From an uncultured Lachnospiraceae bacterium (lineage in GTDB: Bacteria; Bacillota; Clostridia; Lachnospirales; Lachnospiraceae): a stretch of 64,000 nt of DNA. Under the pieces are notes generated by a model. The model was given only the letters and a program-made list of their open reading frames with translations, was not told the origin of the DNA and did not search any database. This document shows, piece by piece, positions 18,648 to 26,129 of this stretch (positions within the stretch are counted from its first letter, which is position 1; every line of letters starts with the position of its first letter). The stretch is taken from the NCBI GenBank assembly GCA_947626745.1, contig CANQTF010000005.1, positions 93,191 to 157,190 of the forward strand, given 5' to 3'. A program made the position numbers and the translations under genes.

Positions 18648-18677
18648 GCATAAAATCCCCACGAAAAAAGCATAATG
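18648..18677 (+). promoter_or_regulatory. Sigma-G-like promoter ahead of spoVAA
   Basis: GCATA at 18648-18652 and CATAATG at 18671-18677 with 18 bp between them, close to the forespore sigma-G pattern (GHATR, CATnnTA; last base deviates). The same spacing recurs ahead of spoVAD. spoVA operons are sigma-G controlled in Bacillus, which makes this reading plausible. Confidence 0.5.
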
Positions 18678-18708
18678 ATATTGTGTACGGACAGGAAAGG
18701 AAAAAGTT

Positions 18709-19344
18709 ATGTCAACCAATAAAGCGACAATCTACATTAAGGCGGAGCAGAATGTGGAGCTGCAGACGGAGGACGTCTTCGTCAAGGATATCGCCAAGAT
18801 CGCCTGTGGCGATCCGCAGACGCTCGCCAAGGTGAAAGCCGTCAAGCTGCATCGTTTTCAGAAAGGACAGCCGAAAAGACAGGTCATCAGTCTGTTAAAG
18901 GTGATCGAGGAGATCGGCAAGGTATGCCCGAACGCCGATGTGCAGAGCCTCGGAGAGCCCGCCGTCATGGTGGAGTACATTGACGTGGACAGGCACAAAG
19001 GCCCGCTGCAGACTGCGAAGCTGGTCTTCGTGGCGCTTGTGAGCTTCTTCGGAACGGCCTTTACGATCATGGCTTTTCACAACGATATCGGGATCCATGA
19101 GGTGTTCTCCAAGATATATGAGATGGTGACAGGCAGCGCGGGGGACGGCTACGGGATCCTGGAGCTGTCCTACTCGGTGGGGCTGGCCGTCGGCATTATC
19201 GTCTTTTTCAACCATATCGGGGGCAGGAGGATCACCAAGGATCCGACGCCTATCGAGGTCGAGATGCGCATCTACGAGGAGGACGTCAACAAGGCGCTCA
19301 TTGAGACGGCGGACAGGGAGGGGAAGACCATTGATGTTTCTTAG
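18709..19344 (+). CDS. spoVAA: Stage V sporulation protein AA
   Basis: First SpoVA protein of the complex that moves dipicolinic acid across the spore inner membrane. 211 residues: an N-terminal soluble domain beginning IYIKAEQNVELQTEDVFVKDIAKI, then two membrane segments (about 105-125 and 150-170) as in the family. The order spoVAA-AB-AC with overlapping or close genes supports the call. ATG chosen after AGGAAAGG. Confidence 0.88.
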   Translation: MSTNKATIYIKAEQNVELQTEDVFVKDIAKIACGDPQTLAKVKAVKLHRFQKGQPKRQVISLLKVIEEIGKVCPNADVQSLGEPAVMVEYIDVDRHKGPLQTAKLVFVALVSFFGTAFTIMAFHNDIGIHEVFSKIYEMVTGSAGDGYGILELSYSVGLAVGIIVFFNHIGGRRITKDPTPIEVEMRIYEEDVNKALIETADREGKTIDVS

Positions 19345-19831
19345 ACAGCTTCTGCTCGCCGTCATCGGGATAAGCAGCGGCCTGATCGTGTCGGCGGGCG
19401 TGTTCACGGTATTGATCTCGGTGGGTCTTATCCCGCGTTTCGCGGGCAAGATGCACGTGGCGCGAAAGATCTTCGTGCTGGAGGAAATGGTGGTATTGGG
19501 TACACTGGCCGGCGGTTTCCTAAGCATATTCAGCGATTGGGGCATGATCGGCAGGTTCGTGCGGAAACACGCGCTGTTCGGGGAGAGCGCCACGGAGGGC
19601 GTGTGGCGGCTGATCGGGACTGCGATCCTCGTGGTATTCGGCGTGTTCGCGGGTATTTTCGTGGGCTGCCTTGCGTTGGCCATAGCGGAGATGCTCAACA
19701 CGATACCGGTATTCGCCAGAAGGATCGGGTTCCGGCACGGGTTAGGCATAGCGATCCTGGCGGTAGCCCTCGGGAAACTGGCCGGCAGCCTGATCTATTT
19801 TACGCAGCAGGTATATCTGCACGGCGGGTGA
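19334..19831 (+). CDS. spoVAB: Stage V sporulation protein AB
   Basis: 165-residue membrane protein with four to five helices (LLLAVIGISSGLIVSAGVFTV, VLIS, WRLIGTAILVVFGVFAGIFVGC). The start at 19334 overlaps the spoVAA end by 11 bp and follows GGAGGGG; the earlier ORF start is inside spoVAA. Part of the spore DPA channel operon. Confidence 0.88.
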   Translation: MFLRQLLLAVIGISSGLIVSAGVFTVLISVGLIPRFAGKMHVARKIFVLEEMVVLGTLAGGFLSIFSDWGMIGRFVRKHALFGESATEGVWRLIGTAILVVFGVFAGIFVGCLALAIAEMLNTIPVFARRIGFRHGLGIAILAVALGKLAGSLIYFTQQVYLHGG

Positions 19832-19875
19832 GGCAAAGGATATCTTATAGATGTAAACGGAAAGGAATAGCGGAT

Positions 19876-20364
19876 ATGACAGGGAACAAACAACAGCCGA
19901 AGACAGAACGGCAGAAAAAAGAGCAGGAATACAGACAGCACGTGGAGCAGGTGACGCCCAAGTACAGTCTGCCCTATCAGATGATCAAGGCCTTCGTTTT
20001 GGGCGGCCTGATCTGTGTGCTGGGACAGGCGGTCCTGAATACGGCCACGCAGAAGCTTGGGCTGGACAAGGAGACGGCGGCCGCCTGGTGCTCCATGCTG
20101 CTCGTGCTGGCCAGCGTGCTGCTCACGGGCTTTAATATCTATCCGAAACTGGTGGAGTGGGGAGGCGCGGGGGCGCTCGTGCCGATCACGGGGTTTGCCA
20201 ACTCCGTGGCGTCGGCGGCCATCGAGTATCAGAAGGAAGGGCAGGTATTCGGCATCGGCTGCAAGATCTTCACCATAGCCGGGCCGGTGATCCTGTTCGG
20301 TATCGTCACGAGCTGGGGACTGGGACTCTTATACTGGATCGGCACGCTGCTTAGCATCGCGTAG
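19876..20364 (+). CDS. spoVAC: Stage V sporulation protein AC
   Basis: 162 residues. A charged N-terminus is followed by membrane helices and the conserved VEWGGAGALVPITGFANSVASAAIEY stretch (quoted here only as a region near residues 90-118) typical of SpoVAC. SpoVAC behaves as a mechanosensitive channel component in spore germination in Bacillus. In related genomes spoVAD and spoVAE normally follow at once; here the next 25 kb is a cobalamin cluster. Start at 19876 fits the domain; the upstream extension is out-of-operon noise. Confidence 0.92.
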   Translation: MTGNKQQPKTERQKKEQEYRQHVEQVTPKYSLPYQMIKAFVLGGLICVLGQAVLNTATQKLGLDKETAAAWCSMLLVLASVLLTGFNIYPKLVEWGGAGALVPITGFANSVASAAIEYQKEGQVFGIGCKIFTIAGPVILFGIVTSWGLGLLYWIGTLLSIA

Positions 20365-20424
20365 CATGACCGTGCGGCCGTTTCCGGGCTTCTGTACAAA
20401 AAAGATGATTTTATGTCCGGAGAA

Positions 20425-20433
20425 TGTTATAAT
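20425..20433 (+). promoter_or_regulatory. Extended -10 promoter candidate for the cobalamin operon
   Basis: TGTTATAAT (20425-20433), 42 bp ahead of cbiD, with no good -35 box. The gap from spoVAC to cbiD is 110 bp, too short for a full cobalamin riboswitch, and no B12-box-like sequence was seen. Confidence 0.45.
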
Positions 20434-20474
20434 GTGATAGATGCGAAAGAAGACATGACACGGACACGAAGCCT

Positions 20475-21623
20475 ATGGACCGCTATATTTACAGAGAGCA
20501 GAAAAAACTGAGGCTCGGCTACACGACGGGTGTCTGCGCGGCGGCGGCGGTAAAAGCGGCGGCGCAGATGCTCCTGACGGGCAGGGTCGTGGAGCAGACC
20601 GAGCTTGTGACGCCAGGGGGGATCCCGCTCACGCTGCAGATCGAGAAGATCTCGGCCGGCAAAGACCGGGTACATTGCGCCGTCAGAAAAGATGCGGGCG
20701 ACGACCCCGACGTGACGGACGGCGTCTACATTTACGCCTGTGTGGAAAAGACGGACGGCGGCATGGAAGTAGACGGCGGCGAGGGCGTCGGCAGGGTGAC
20801 GAGGCCCGGGCTGGATCAGCCTGTCGGCAGCGCGGCGATCAACTCCGTTCCCCGCCGTATGATGACGGCAGTGATGCAGGAGACAGCGGGCGATTGCGGC
20901 TATGAGGGCGGGCTGCGGGCCGTCATCTCTGTGCCGGAGGGCGCAGAGCTTGCAAAGCGCACGCTGAACGAAAAGCTGGGGATCACAGGCGGCATCTCGA
21001 TACTCGGCACATCGGGGATCGTGGAGCCCATGAGCACACAGGCGCTGCTTGACACCATTCATGCGCAGGTCAGTATGTATGCCGCGCAGGGCGGCAGGGA
21101 TCTTATCCTCACGCCCGGCAATTACGGAGAGACTTTTCTGGCCGGTCAGCTTGGCTTGGATCTGGAGCATACGGTGAAGTGCGGCAATTTCATCGGCAGT
21201 ACGATCGATATGGCGTACGAGTTTAAGCTGCGCAGTCTGCTGCTGGTCGGTCATCTGGGAAAGCTCGTGAAGCTGGGGAGCGGCATTATGAATACCCACT
21301 CAGCTTATGCGGACGGCAGGATGGAGACGCTGGCGAGCTGTGTGCTGCTGGCGGGCGGCGACGCCGCGCTGGCGTGCAGTATGCTCTCCTGCGGCACGAC
21401 GGACGAGGCGGTGGAACTGCTGCGGACGGCCTCTTTTCTGGAGAGGACGATGGTGCAGCTTATGCGCAGGATACACGCCGTGTTATCCGGGCGCGCGTGT
21501 GCGGGTCTTGCGGTGGAGGCGGTCGTCTTTTCCAACCGGTACGGGCTCCTCGGCATGACGGAGGGGGCGGAAGGGCTGATACGGTTACATAGAGCGGCGG
21601 CAGAGAAAGGCGAAAACGCATGA
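20475..21623 (+). CDS. cbiD: Cobalt-precorrin-5B C1-methyltransferase CbiD
   Basis: Methylates C1 of cobalt-precorrin-5B in the anaerobic corrin pathway. 382 residues, family-typical. Recognisable segments: LRLGYTTGVCAAAAVKAA at the start, KDAGDDPDVTDG, GEGVGRVTRPGL, the GGISILGTSGIVEPMS stretch and NYGETFL. First gene of the cobalamin series, 110 bp after spoVAC. The CbiD/CbiG/CbiF set marks the oxygen-independent route. Confidence 0.95.
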   Translation: MDRYIYREQKKLRLGYTTGVCAAAAVKAAAQMLLTGRVVEQTELVTPGGIPLTLQIEKISAGKDRVHCAVRKDAGDDPDVTDGVYIYACVEKTDGGMEVDGGEGVGRVTRPGLDQPVGSAAINSVPRRMMTAVMQETAGDCGYEGGLRAVISVPEGAELAKRTLNEKLGITGGISILGTSGIVEPMSTQALLDTIHAQVSMYAAQGGRDLILTPGNYGETFLAGQLGLDLEHTVKCGNFIGSTIDMAYEFKLRSLLLVGHLGKLVKLGSGIMNTHSAYADGRMETLASCVLLAGGDAALACSMLSCGTTDEAVELLRTASFLERTMVQLMRRIHAVLSGRACAGLAVEAVVFSNRYGLLGMTEGAEGLIRLHRAAAEKGENA

Positions 21624-21663
21624 GGGCGGCAGCGTCCGCTTTGCGGCGCCGGGAGGAACGGGA

Positions 21664-22443
21664 ATGGTAGATTTTGTCGGTGCTGGGCCGGGTGCGCCGG
21701 ATCTGATCACGGTGCGCGGCAGAGAATTGATCGAGGCTGCCGATTGTATCATATATGCGGGTTCGCTGGTGAATCCGGCGCTGTTGGATCATGCCGGAGA
21801 AGGCTGCCTCATATATGACAGCGCCAAGATGCACTTGGAAGAGGTGATCGGCGTGATGGAGCGGATGGAGGCGCAGGGCAGGAATACCGTCAGGCTGCAC
21901 ACGGGCGATCCGTCTCTGTACGGGGCGGTCAGGGAGCAGATGGACGCTCTGCGGGAGAGAGGCATCGCTTTCCGGATCTGTCCGGGCGTCAGCAGCTTCT
22001 GCGGTGCGGCCGCAGCGCTGGAGGCGGAGTACACGCTGCCCGAAGTGAGCCAGAGCGTTATCATCACGCGCATGGAGGGCAGGACGGCTGTGCCCGACCG
22101 CGAAAAATTACATCTGCTGGCAGAACACGGGGCGACGATGATCCTCTTTCTCAGCTGCGGCATGGCAGAGCAGGTGCAGCAGGAGCTGCTGCGCGGGGCG
22201 TACAAGCCCGAAACCCCCTGCGCTATCGTCTACAAGGCGACGTGGGAGGACGAAAAGGTGATCCGCGGCACGGTTGGAGAGTTATGTAAACTTGCGGCGG
22301 ACAACGGCATTGCGGGGACGGCGCTGATCGTGGTGGGCGATGTGCTGGGGGACGACTACGGGCTGTCCAAGCTGTATGACAGGCATTTCACGACGGCATA
22401 CCGCAAGGGAGAGCCGTCCGATGACGATAAGAAGATATCGTGA
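21664..22443 (+). CDS. cbiF: Cobalt-precorrin-4 C11-methyltransferase CbiF
   Basis: SAM-dependent tetrapyrrole methylase of 259 residues. Family landmarks: VDFVGAGPGAPDLITVRG at the N-terminus, YAGSLVNPALL, HTGDPSLYGAVREQMD, CPGVSSFCGAAAALEAEYTLPEVSQS. These match CbiF/CobM rather than the other corrin methylases. It carries one copy of the TTATGTAAACY motif at 22282, reading E-L-C-K-L in frame. A GH26 gene intervenes before cbiG. Confidence 0.94.
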   Translation: MVDFVGAGPGAPDLITVRGRELIEAADCIIYAGSLVNPALLDHAGEGCLIYDSAKMHLEEVIGVMERMEAQGRNTVRLHTGDPSLYGAVREQMDALRERGIAFRICPGVSSFCGAAAALEAEYTLPEVSQSVIITRMEGRTAVPDREKLHLLAEHGATMILFLSCGMAEQVQQELLRGAYKPETPCAIVYKATWEDEKVIRGTVGELCKLAADNGIAGTALIVVGDVLGDDYGLSKLYDRHFTTAYRKGEPSDDDKKIS

Positions 22444-22465
22444 GACAGGAGAGGAGAGAAAGATC

Positions 22466-23410
22466 ATGAAACCGGTAAATCCAAGGGCAACACATGAGGC
22501 GAGAAGGCTTTTGCGCTATCTTTCCGCTATCGGCGGGCGGGGGATCGTCACGGGACAGCACACGCAGACCGTGGCGATGGAAGAGATCGAGGAGATCAGG
22601 CGGGTCACGGGCAAAGAACCGGCGCTCCGCGGCTTTGAGCTGCTTTCCTATTCCCCGAACATACGGTATGAGACGGGCGACGAGGCGTGCCGCACGGAGA
22701 TCGACGAGAACAGGAACACGCTGGAGCAGGCGCGCATCTTCGGGCGCAGCGGCGGCATCGTGACTTTTACATGGCACTGGTTTTCGCCGATAGGCGGCAG
22801 GGACAAGAGCTTCTACGCGAAGAACACGGACTTTGATCCGGCGAGGGTCCTTCTGCAGGGCACAGAGGAGCGGGCAGCGTTCTATCATGATCTGGATGTG
22901 ATGGCGGGCTGTCTGATGCCTTTTCGGGACGAGGATATCCCGATCCTGTGGCGGCCGTTTCACGAGGCGGAGGGCGAGTGGTTCTGGTGGGGAAGAAAAG
23001 GACCCGCCGTGGCCGCCGGCCTGTATCGCATGATGTACGAGTATTTTGTGGAGGTGTATCATCTCGACAATCTTCTCTGGGTGTGGAACTGCCCTCTGCA
23101 GGAAGGATATCCGGGCGACGACGTGGTGGATATCATCTCGCGCGATATCTATGCCGAGAAAGGCACGAGATCGGATTACCGCAGGGAGTACGAGGAGCTG
23201 GCCGCCCTCACGCAGGAGGATAAGCCTGTGGCGCTGGCGGAGGTCGGTATCCTGCCGGATTTGGAGCAGCTCGCCAAGAGCCGCGTGCCCTGGTGCTATT
23301 TTATGACATGGAGCAAAGAGTTCATGCTGGGCGACGAGTACAACAGCCGCGAGTCGCTGCGGGCAGTCTATGAAAGCCCGTATGCGGTGACTTATCCCGC
23401 GGGCATATGA
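22466..23410 (+). CDS. Glycoside hydrolase family 26 protein (beta-mannanase-like), no signal peptide
   Basis: Start at 22466 after GAGGAGAG; the longer ORF would overlap cbiF. 314 residues. GH26 landmarks: GRGIVTGQHTQT near the N-terminus, the TFTWHWFSP strand, WRPFHEAEGEWFWWG with the likely acid/base Glu 167, YPGDDVVDIISRDIY, and LAEVGILPD with the likely nucleophile Glu 259. GH26 enzymes mainly cut beta-1,4-mannan and are generally secreted; no signal peptide or anchor is visible, so a cytoplasmic substrate such as an imported manno-oligosaccharide is possible. Its position inside a corrin operon is unexplained. Confidence 0.88.
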   Translation: MKPVNPRATHEARRLLRYLSAIGGRGIVTGQHTQTVAMEEIEEIRRVTGKEPALRGFELLSYSPNIRYETGDEACRTEIDENRNTLEQARIFGRSGGIVTFTWHWFSPIGGRDKSFYAKNTDFDPARVLLQGTEERAAFYHDLDVMAGCLMPFRDEDIPILWRPFHEAEGEWFWWGRKGPAVAAGLYRMMYEYFVEVYHLDNLLWVWNCPLQEGYPGDDVVDIISRDIYAEKGTRSDYRREYEELAALTQEDKPVALAEVGILPDLEQLAKSRVPWCYFMTWSKEFMLGDEYNSRESLRAVYESPYAVTYPAGI

Positions 23411-23450
23411 CGGTCGGCGGCAGACCGGGATACATAGGGTAACGTGCGTT

Positions 23451-24503
23451 ATGAAACGAGTCGTGATCCTGTCCTACACGGAGCGGGGAGGACAACTGAA
23501 TAGCAGACTCGCGCGTCTTCTGCGGGAAGGCGGCGACGTGGCGGTAAGCTGCCGTTTCGGGCAGGACTTCTCCTCGACGGCGCAGCTTCTGGAGGAGGAG
23601 TGGCGCTGCGCGGGCGCGTTCCTGTTTGTGGGCGCCGTGGGGATCGCCGTGCGGCACATCGCCCCTCTTCTGGAGGACAAGCTGCACGATCCGGCGGTGC
23701 TTGCGGCGGACGAGGACGGCAGATTTCTGATCCCGGTGTTGTCGGGCCATGTGGGCGGCGGCGTGGCGCTGGCGCGTGAACTGGCGGACAAGATCGGCGC
23801 ACAGGCCGTCATCACTACGGCGACGGACGTGCGGGGGCGGTTTGCGGTGGACAGCTTTGCGGCGGCCAATCATCTGTGCGTTCCCGATCCCGCCGCTGTT
23901 CGGGAGATCTCCGCCGCCGTCCTGCGGAACACGGCGATAGAGCTGCGGACAGACATCCCCATTGCAGGAGAGGTCCCGGCGGGTCTGACGGTACGCCGGG
24001 AAGGGGCGTCTGCGGATATTGCAGTCGGTTATCCGGACGGGCGCGCGGCCTGTGTGCTGGCCCACCGTCCCTATATCGTGGGCGTCGGCTGTAAAAAAGG
24101 CAAAAGCGGCGCCGAGCTGTCTGCGTTCCTCGCCGAGGTCTGCAGACAAAACGGCATCGATGCGCGTCGCGTCGCGGCCGTAGCCTCTATCGACAAAAAG
24201 CGGGAGGAGAAGGGCATATGGGAGCTGGCGCGCGGACTGGGCGTACCCTATGAAGTCTTTGCGGCCGGGGAGCTGGCGCAGATCGAAGAAGAGGTGAGTC
24301 CCTCGGCCTTTGTGGAAAGCGCCGTGGGCGTGGACAACGTGTGCGAGCGCAGCGCGCTGTGTCTGGCAAAACGCTGGGCGGCGGGCGGCGTATATAAACT
24401 GGTGGCAAAAAAGCAGGTGCGGGACGGCATGACACTGGCGGTAGCGGCCTTTCGGCCGACGGCGTACCGTTTCCTGACAAGTGAGGAAAAGAAGTTATGT
24501 TAA
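23451..24503 (+). CDS. cbiG: Cobalt-precorrin-5A hydrolase CbiG
   Basis: Opens the delta-lactone and releases acetaldehyde in the anaerobic pathway. 350 residues with three parts: N-terminal CbiG domain (FVGAVGIAVRHIAPLLEDK and LSGHVGGGVALARELA), a linker, and the C-terminal CbiG_C domain (GVGCKKGKSGAEL, ASIDKKREEKGIWELA, VCERSALCLA). Overlaps cbiH by 7 bp, indicating tight coupling. Confidence 0.94.
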   Translation: MKRVVILSYTERGGQLNSRLARLLREGGDVAVSCRFGQDFSSTAQLLEEEWRCAGAFLFVGAVGIAVRHIAPLLEDKLHDPAVLAADEDGRFLIPVLSGHVGGGVALARELADKIGAQAVITTATDVRGRFAVDSFAAANHLCVPDPAAVREISAAVLRNTAIELRTDIPIAGEVPAGLTVRREGASADIAVGYPDGRAACVLAHRPYIVGVGCKKGKSGAELSAFLAEVCRQNGIDARRVAAVASIDKKREEKGIWELARGLGVPYEVFAAGELAQIEEEVSPSAFVESAVGVDNVCERSALCLAKRWAAGGVYKLVAKKQVRDGMTLAVAAFRPTAYRFLTSEEKKLC

Positions 24504-25279
24504 CTATAGCGGGGATCGGACCGGGGAAAAGGGAAGGGATGACCGAGGAAGTCCTGTTGGCGCTTGCGCAGTGCGACTGCATCGTCGGCTACACGGTATA
24601 TACGGAGCTGGTGCGTGCCCTGTTCCCCGACAAGGAATACTATGCGACGCCCATGACGCAGGAGACCGAGCGGTGTCTGTGGGCGATCGGACAGGCGCGG
24701 GCGGGCCGCGATGTGGTGGTGGTGTGCGGCGGCGACGGCGGTGTGTACGGCATGGCGGGTCTGGTCTGCGAGCTGCTGGCGTCCGCCTCCTGTGGGGAAG
24801 ATACGGCGGCGGACGGTGAGTGGGGCGGTCTGACCGACAGCGTCGGGCTGCGCATCCTGCCGGGGGTGACGGCGGCCCTCAGCGGAGCGGCGGTCTTGGG
24901 CGCGCCGCTTGCGCACGATTTTGCGGTGATCAGTCTCAGCGACAGGCTGACGCCGTGGGAATGTATCGAGAGACGGCTGCAGGCGGCGGCGATGGGCGAC
25001 TTCGCGATCTGTCTGTACAATCCTGCCAGCAAAGGGCGGCCTGAGCATCTGCGGCGGGCCTGTGACGTGCTCCTGCACAGCGGATATGTGGAGGCGGACA
25101 GGATCTGCGGCGCGGTGCGCAATATCGGGAGAGAAGGGCAGGAACAGCGGATCATGACGCTCGGTGAGCTGCGGGATCATCCGGCGGATATGTTCACGAC
25201 GGTGTACGTCGGCAGCAGCAGGACATTGCGGCTCGGAAAGTATATGGTGACGCCGCGGGGCTATCGGAGGTCGTCATGA
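24497..25279 (+). CDS. cbiH: Cobalt-factor III C17-methyltransferase CbiH
   Basis: SAM-dependent ring-contraction methylase (CbiH/CobJ). 260 residues. Landmarks: IAGIGPGKREGMTEEVL, VGYTVYTELV, CGGDGGVYGMAGLVCELL, LPGVTAALSGAAVLGAPLAHDFAVISLSD, CLYNPASKGRPEHLRRA. The start lies inside the end of cbiG. The first codons form TTATGTTAACT, a one-mismatch variant of the dispersed motif, but this may just be start-codon context. Confidence 0.94.
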   Translation: MLTIAGIGPGKREGMTEEVLLALAQCDCIVGYTVYTELVRALFPDKEYYATPMTQETERCLWAIGQARAGRDVVVVCGGDGGVYGMAGLVCELLASASCGEDTAADGEWGGLTDSVGLRILPGVTAALSGAAVLGAPLAHDFAVISLSDRLTPWECIERRLQAAAMGDFAICLYNPASKGRPEHLRRACDVLLHSGYVEADRICGAVRNIGREGQEQRIMTLGELRDHPADMFTTVYVGSSRTLRLGKYMVTPRGYRRSS

Positions 25280-26100
25280 GCGGATTGATCGTGTTCGGCG
25301 GCACCAGCGAGGGCCGGCAGCTGTATGATTTCTGCGCCGAGAGGGGCATTCCGGCGCTTTTCTGCGTCGCGACGGATTATGGGTATGAGGTGTTGCACAA
25401 GGATAGGGCAGGGAGACCGGAGGTCCGCGTAGGCAGACTGACGCAGGAGGAGATGACGGCGCTTTTCCGGGCGGAAAAGCCGCGTCTCGTGATCGACGCC
25501 ACGCATCCCTATGCGGTACAGGCGACGGCTCATATACAGGGCGCGCTGCGCCGGTATGTCCCCGCTTCCGGCACGGCGGAGCCGCTCTACTGTCGGGTGG
25601 GAAGAGAGCTGGGCGGCCCGGCGGCGGCGGACGCCGCGGTATGCGCGGATATGGCACAGGCGGTCGCTTACCTGAACGGTACGGAAGGAAGGATCCTTGT
25701 CACCACGGGCAGCAAGGAAATTGAGATATTATGTAAACTAAATAACTATGCGGAGCGGGCCTATGTCAGGATCCTGCCCGACCCGGATGTCCTCAAAAGA
25801 TTTCTGGACAGGGGCTTTCCGGCAGGACATATGCTCTGTATGCAGGGGCCTTTTACGGAGGCGGTGAACAGGGCGCTTCTGGAGCAGTACGACATCCGGT
25901 ATCTGCTCACCAAGCAGAGCGGCAAGGCGGGCGGCTACGAGGAAAAATGCAGGGCCGCCGAAGCTGCGGGCGTGCAGCCTGTCGTTATCCTGCCGCCGGA
26001 CGATACGGCGGGCTGCAGCATAGAGGAGGCGCAGGAGCTGATCCTGCGGCGTTTTGATGCGGCGGCAGACTCTGCGCTGCCGGAGCGGCACGGCATATAA
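25276..26100 (+). CDS. cbiJ: Cobalt-precorrin-6A reductase CbiJ
   Basis: NADH-dependent reductase (CbiJ/CobK). 274 residues. Landmarks: IVFGGTSEGRQL at the N-terminus, DATHPYAVQATAHIQ, the ILVTTGSKEIE strand, MLCMQGPFTEAVNRALLEQYDI and LLTKQSGKAGGYEEK. ATGA overlap with cbiH. Contains a TTATGTAAACY copy at 25729 (I-L-C-K-L). Confidence 0.94.
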   Translation: MSGLIVFGGTSEGRQLYDFCAERGIPALFCVATDYGYEVLHKDRAGRPEVRVGRLTQEEMTALFRAEKPRLVIDATHPYAVQATAHIQGALRRYVPASGTAEPLYCRVGRELGGPAAADAAVCADMAQAVAYLNGTEGRILVTTGSKEIEILCKLNNYAERAYVRILPDPDVLKRFLDRGFPAGHMLCMQGPFTEAVNRALLEQYDIRYLLTKQSGKAGGYEEKCRAAEAAGVQPVVILPPDDTAGCSIEEAQELILRRFDAAADSALPERHGI

Positions 26101-26129
26101 GACGAAACAGGCGGGATCGGGAACGGAGC

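Noticed and set aside
20365..20474. Cobalamin riboswitch ahead of cbiD
   Set aside because: Gap too short and no B12-box-like sequence recognised.
24495..24505. TTATGTTAACT at the cbiH start (and again at 46923 before ridA) as full members of the dispersed motif
   Set aside because: One mismatch to the core, and both coincide with AGTTATG start-codon contexts, so chance resemblance is likely; counted only as variants.
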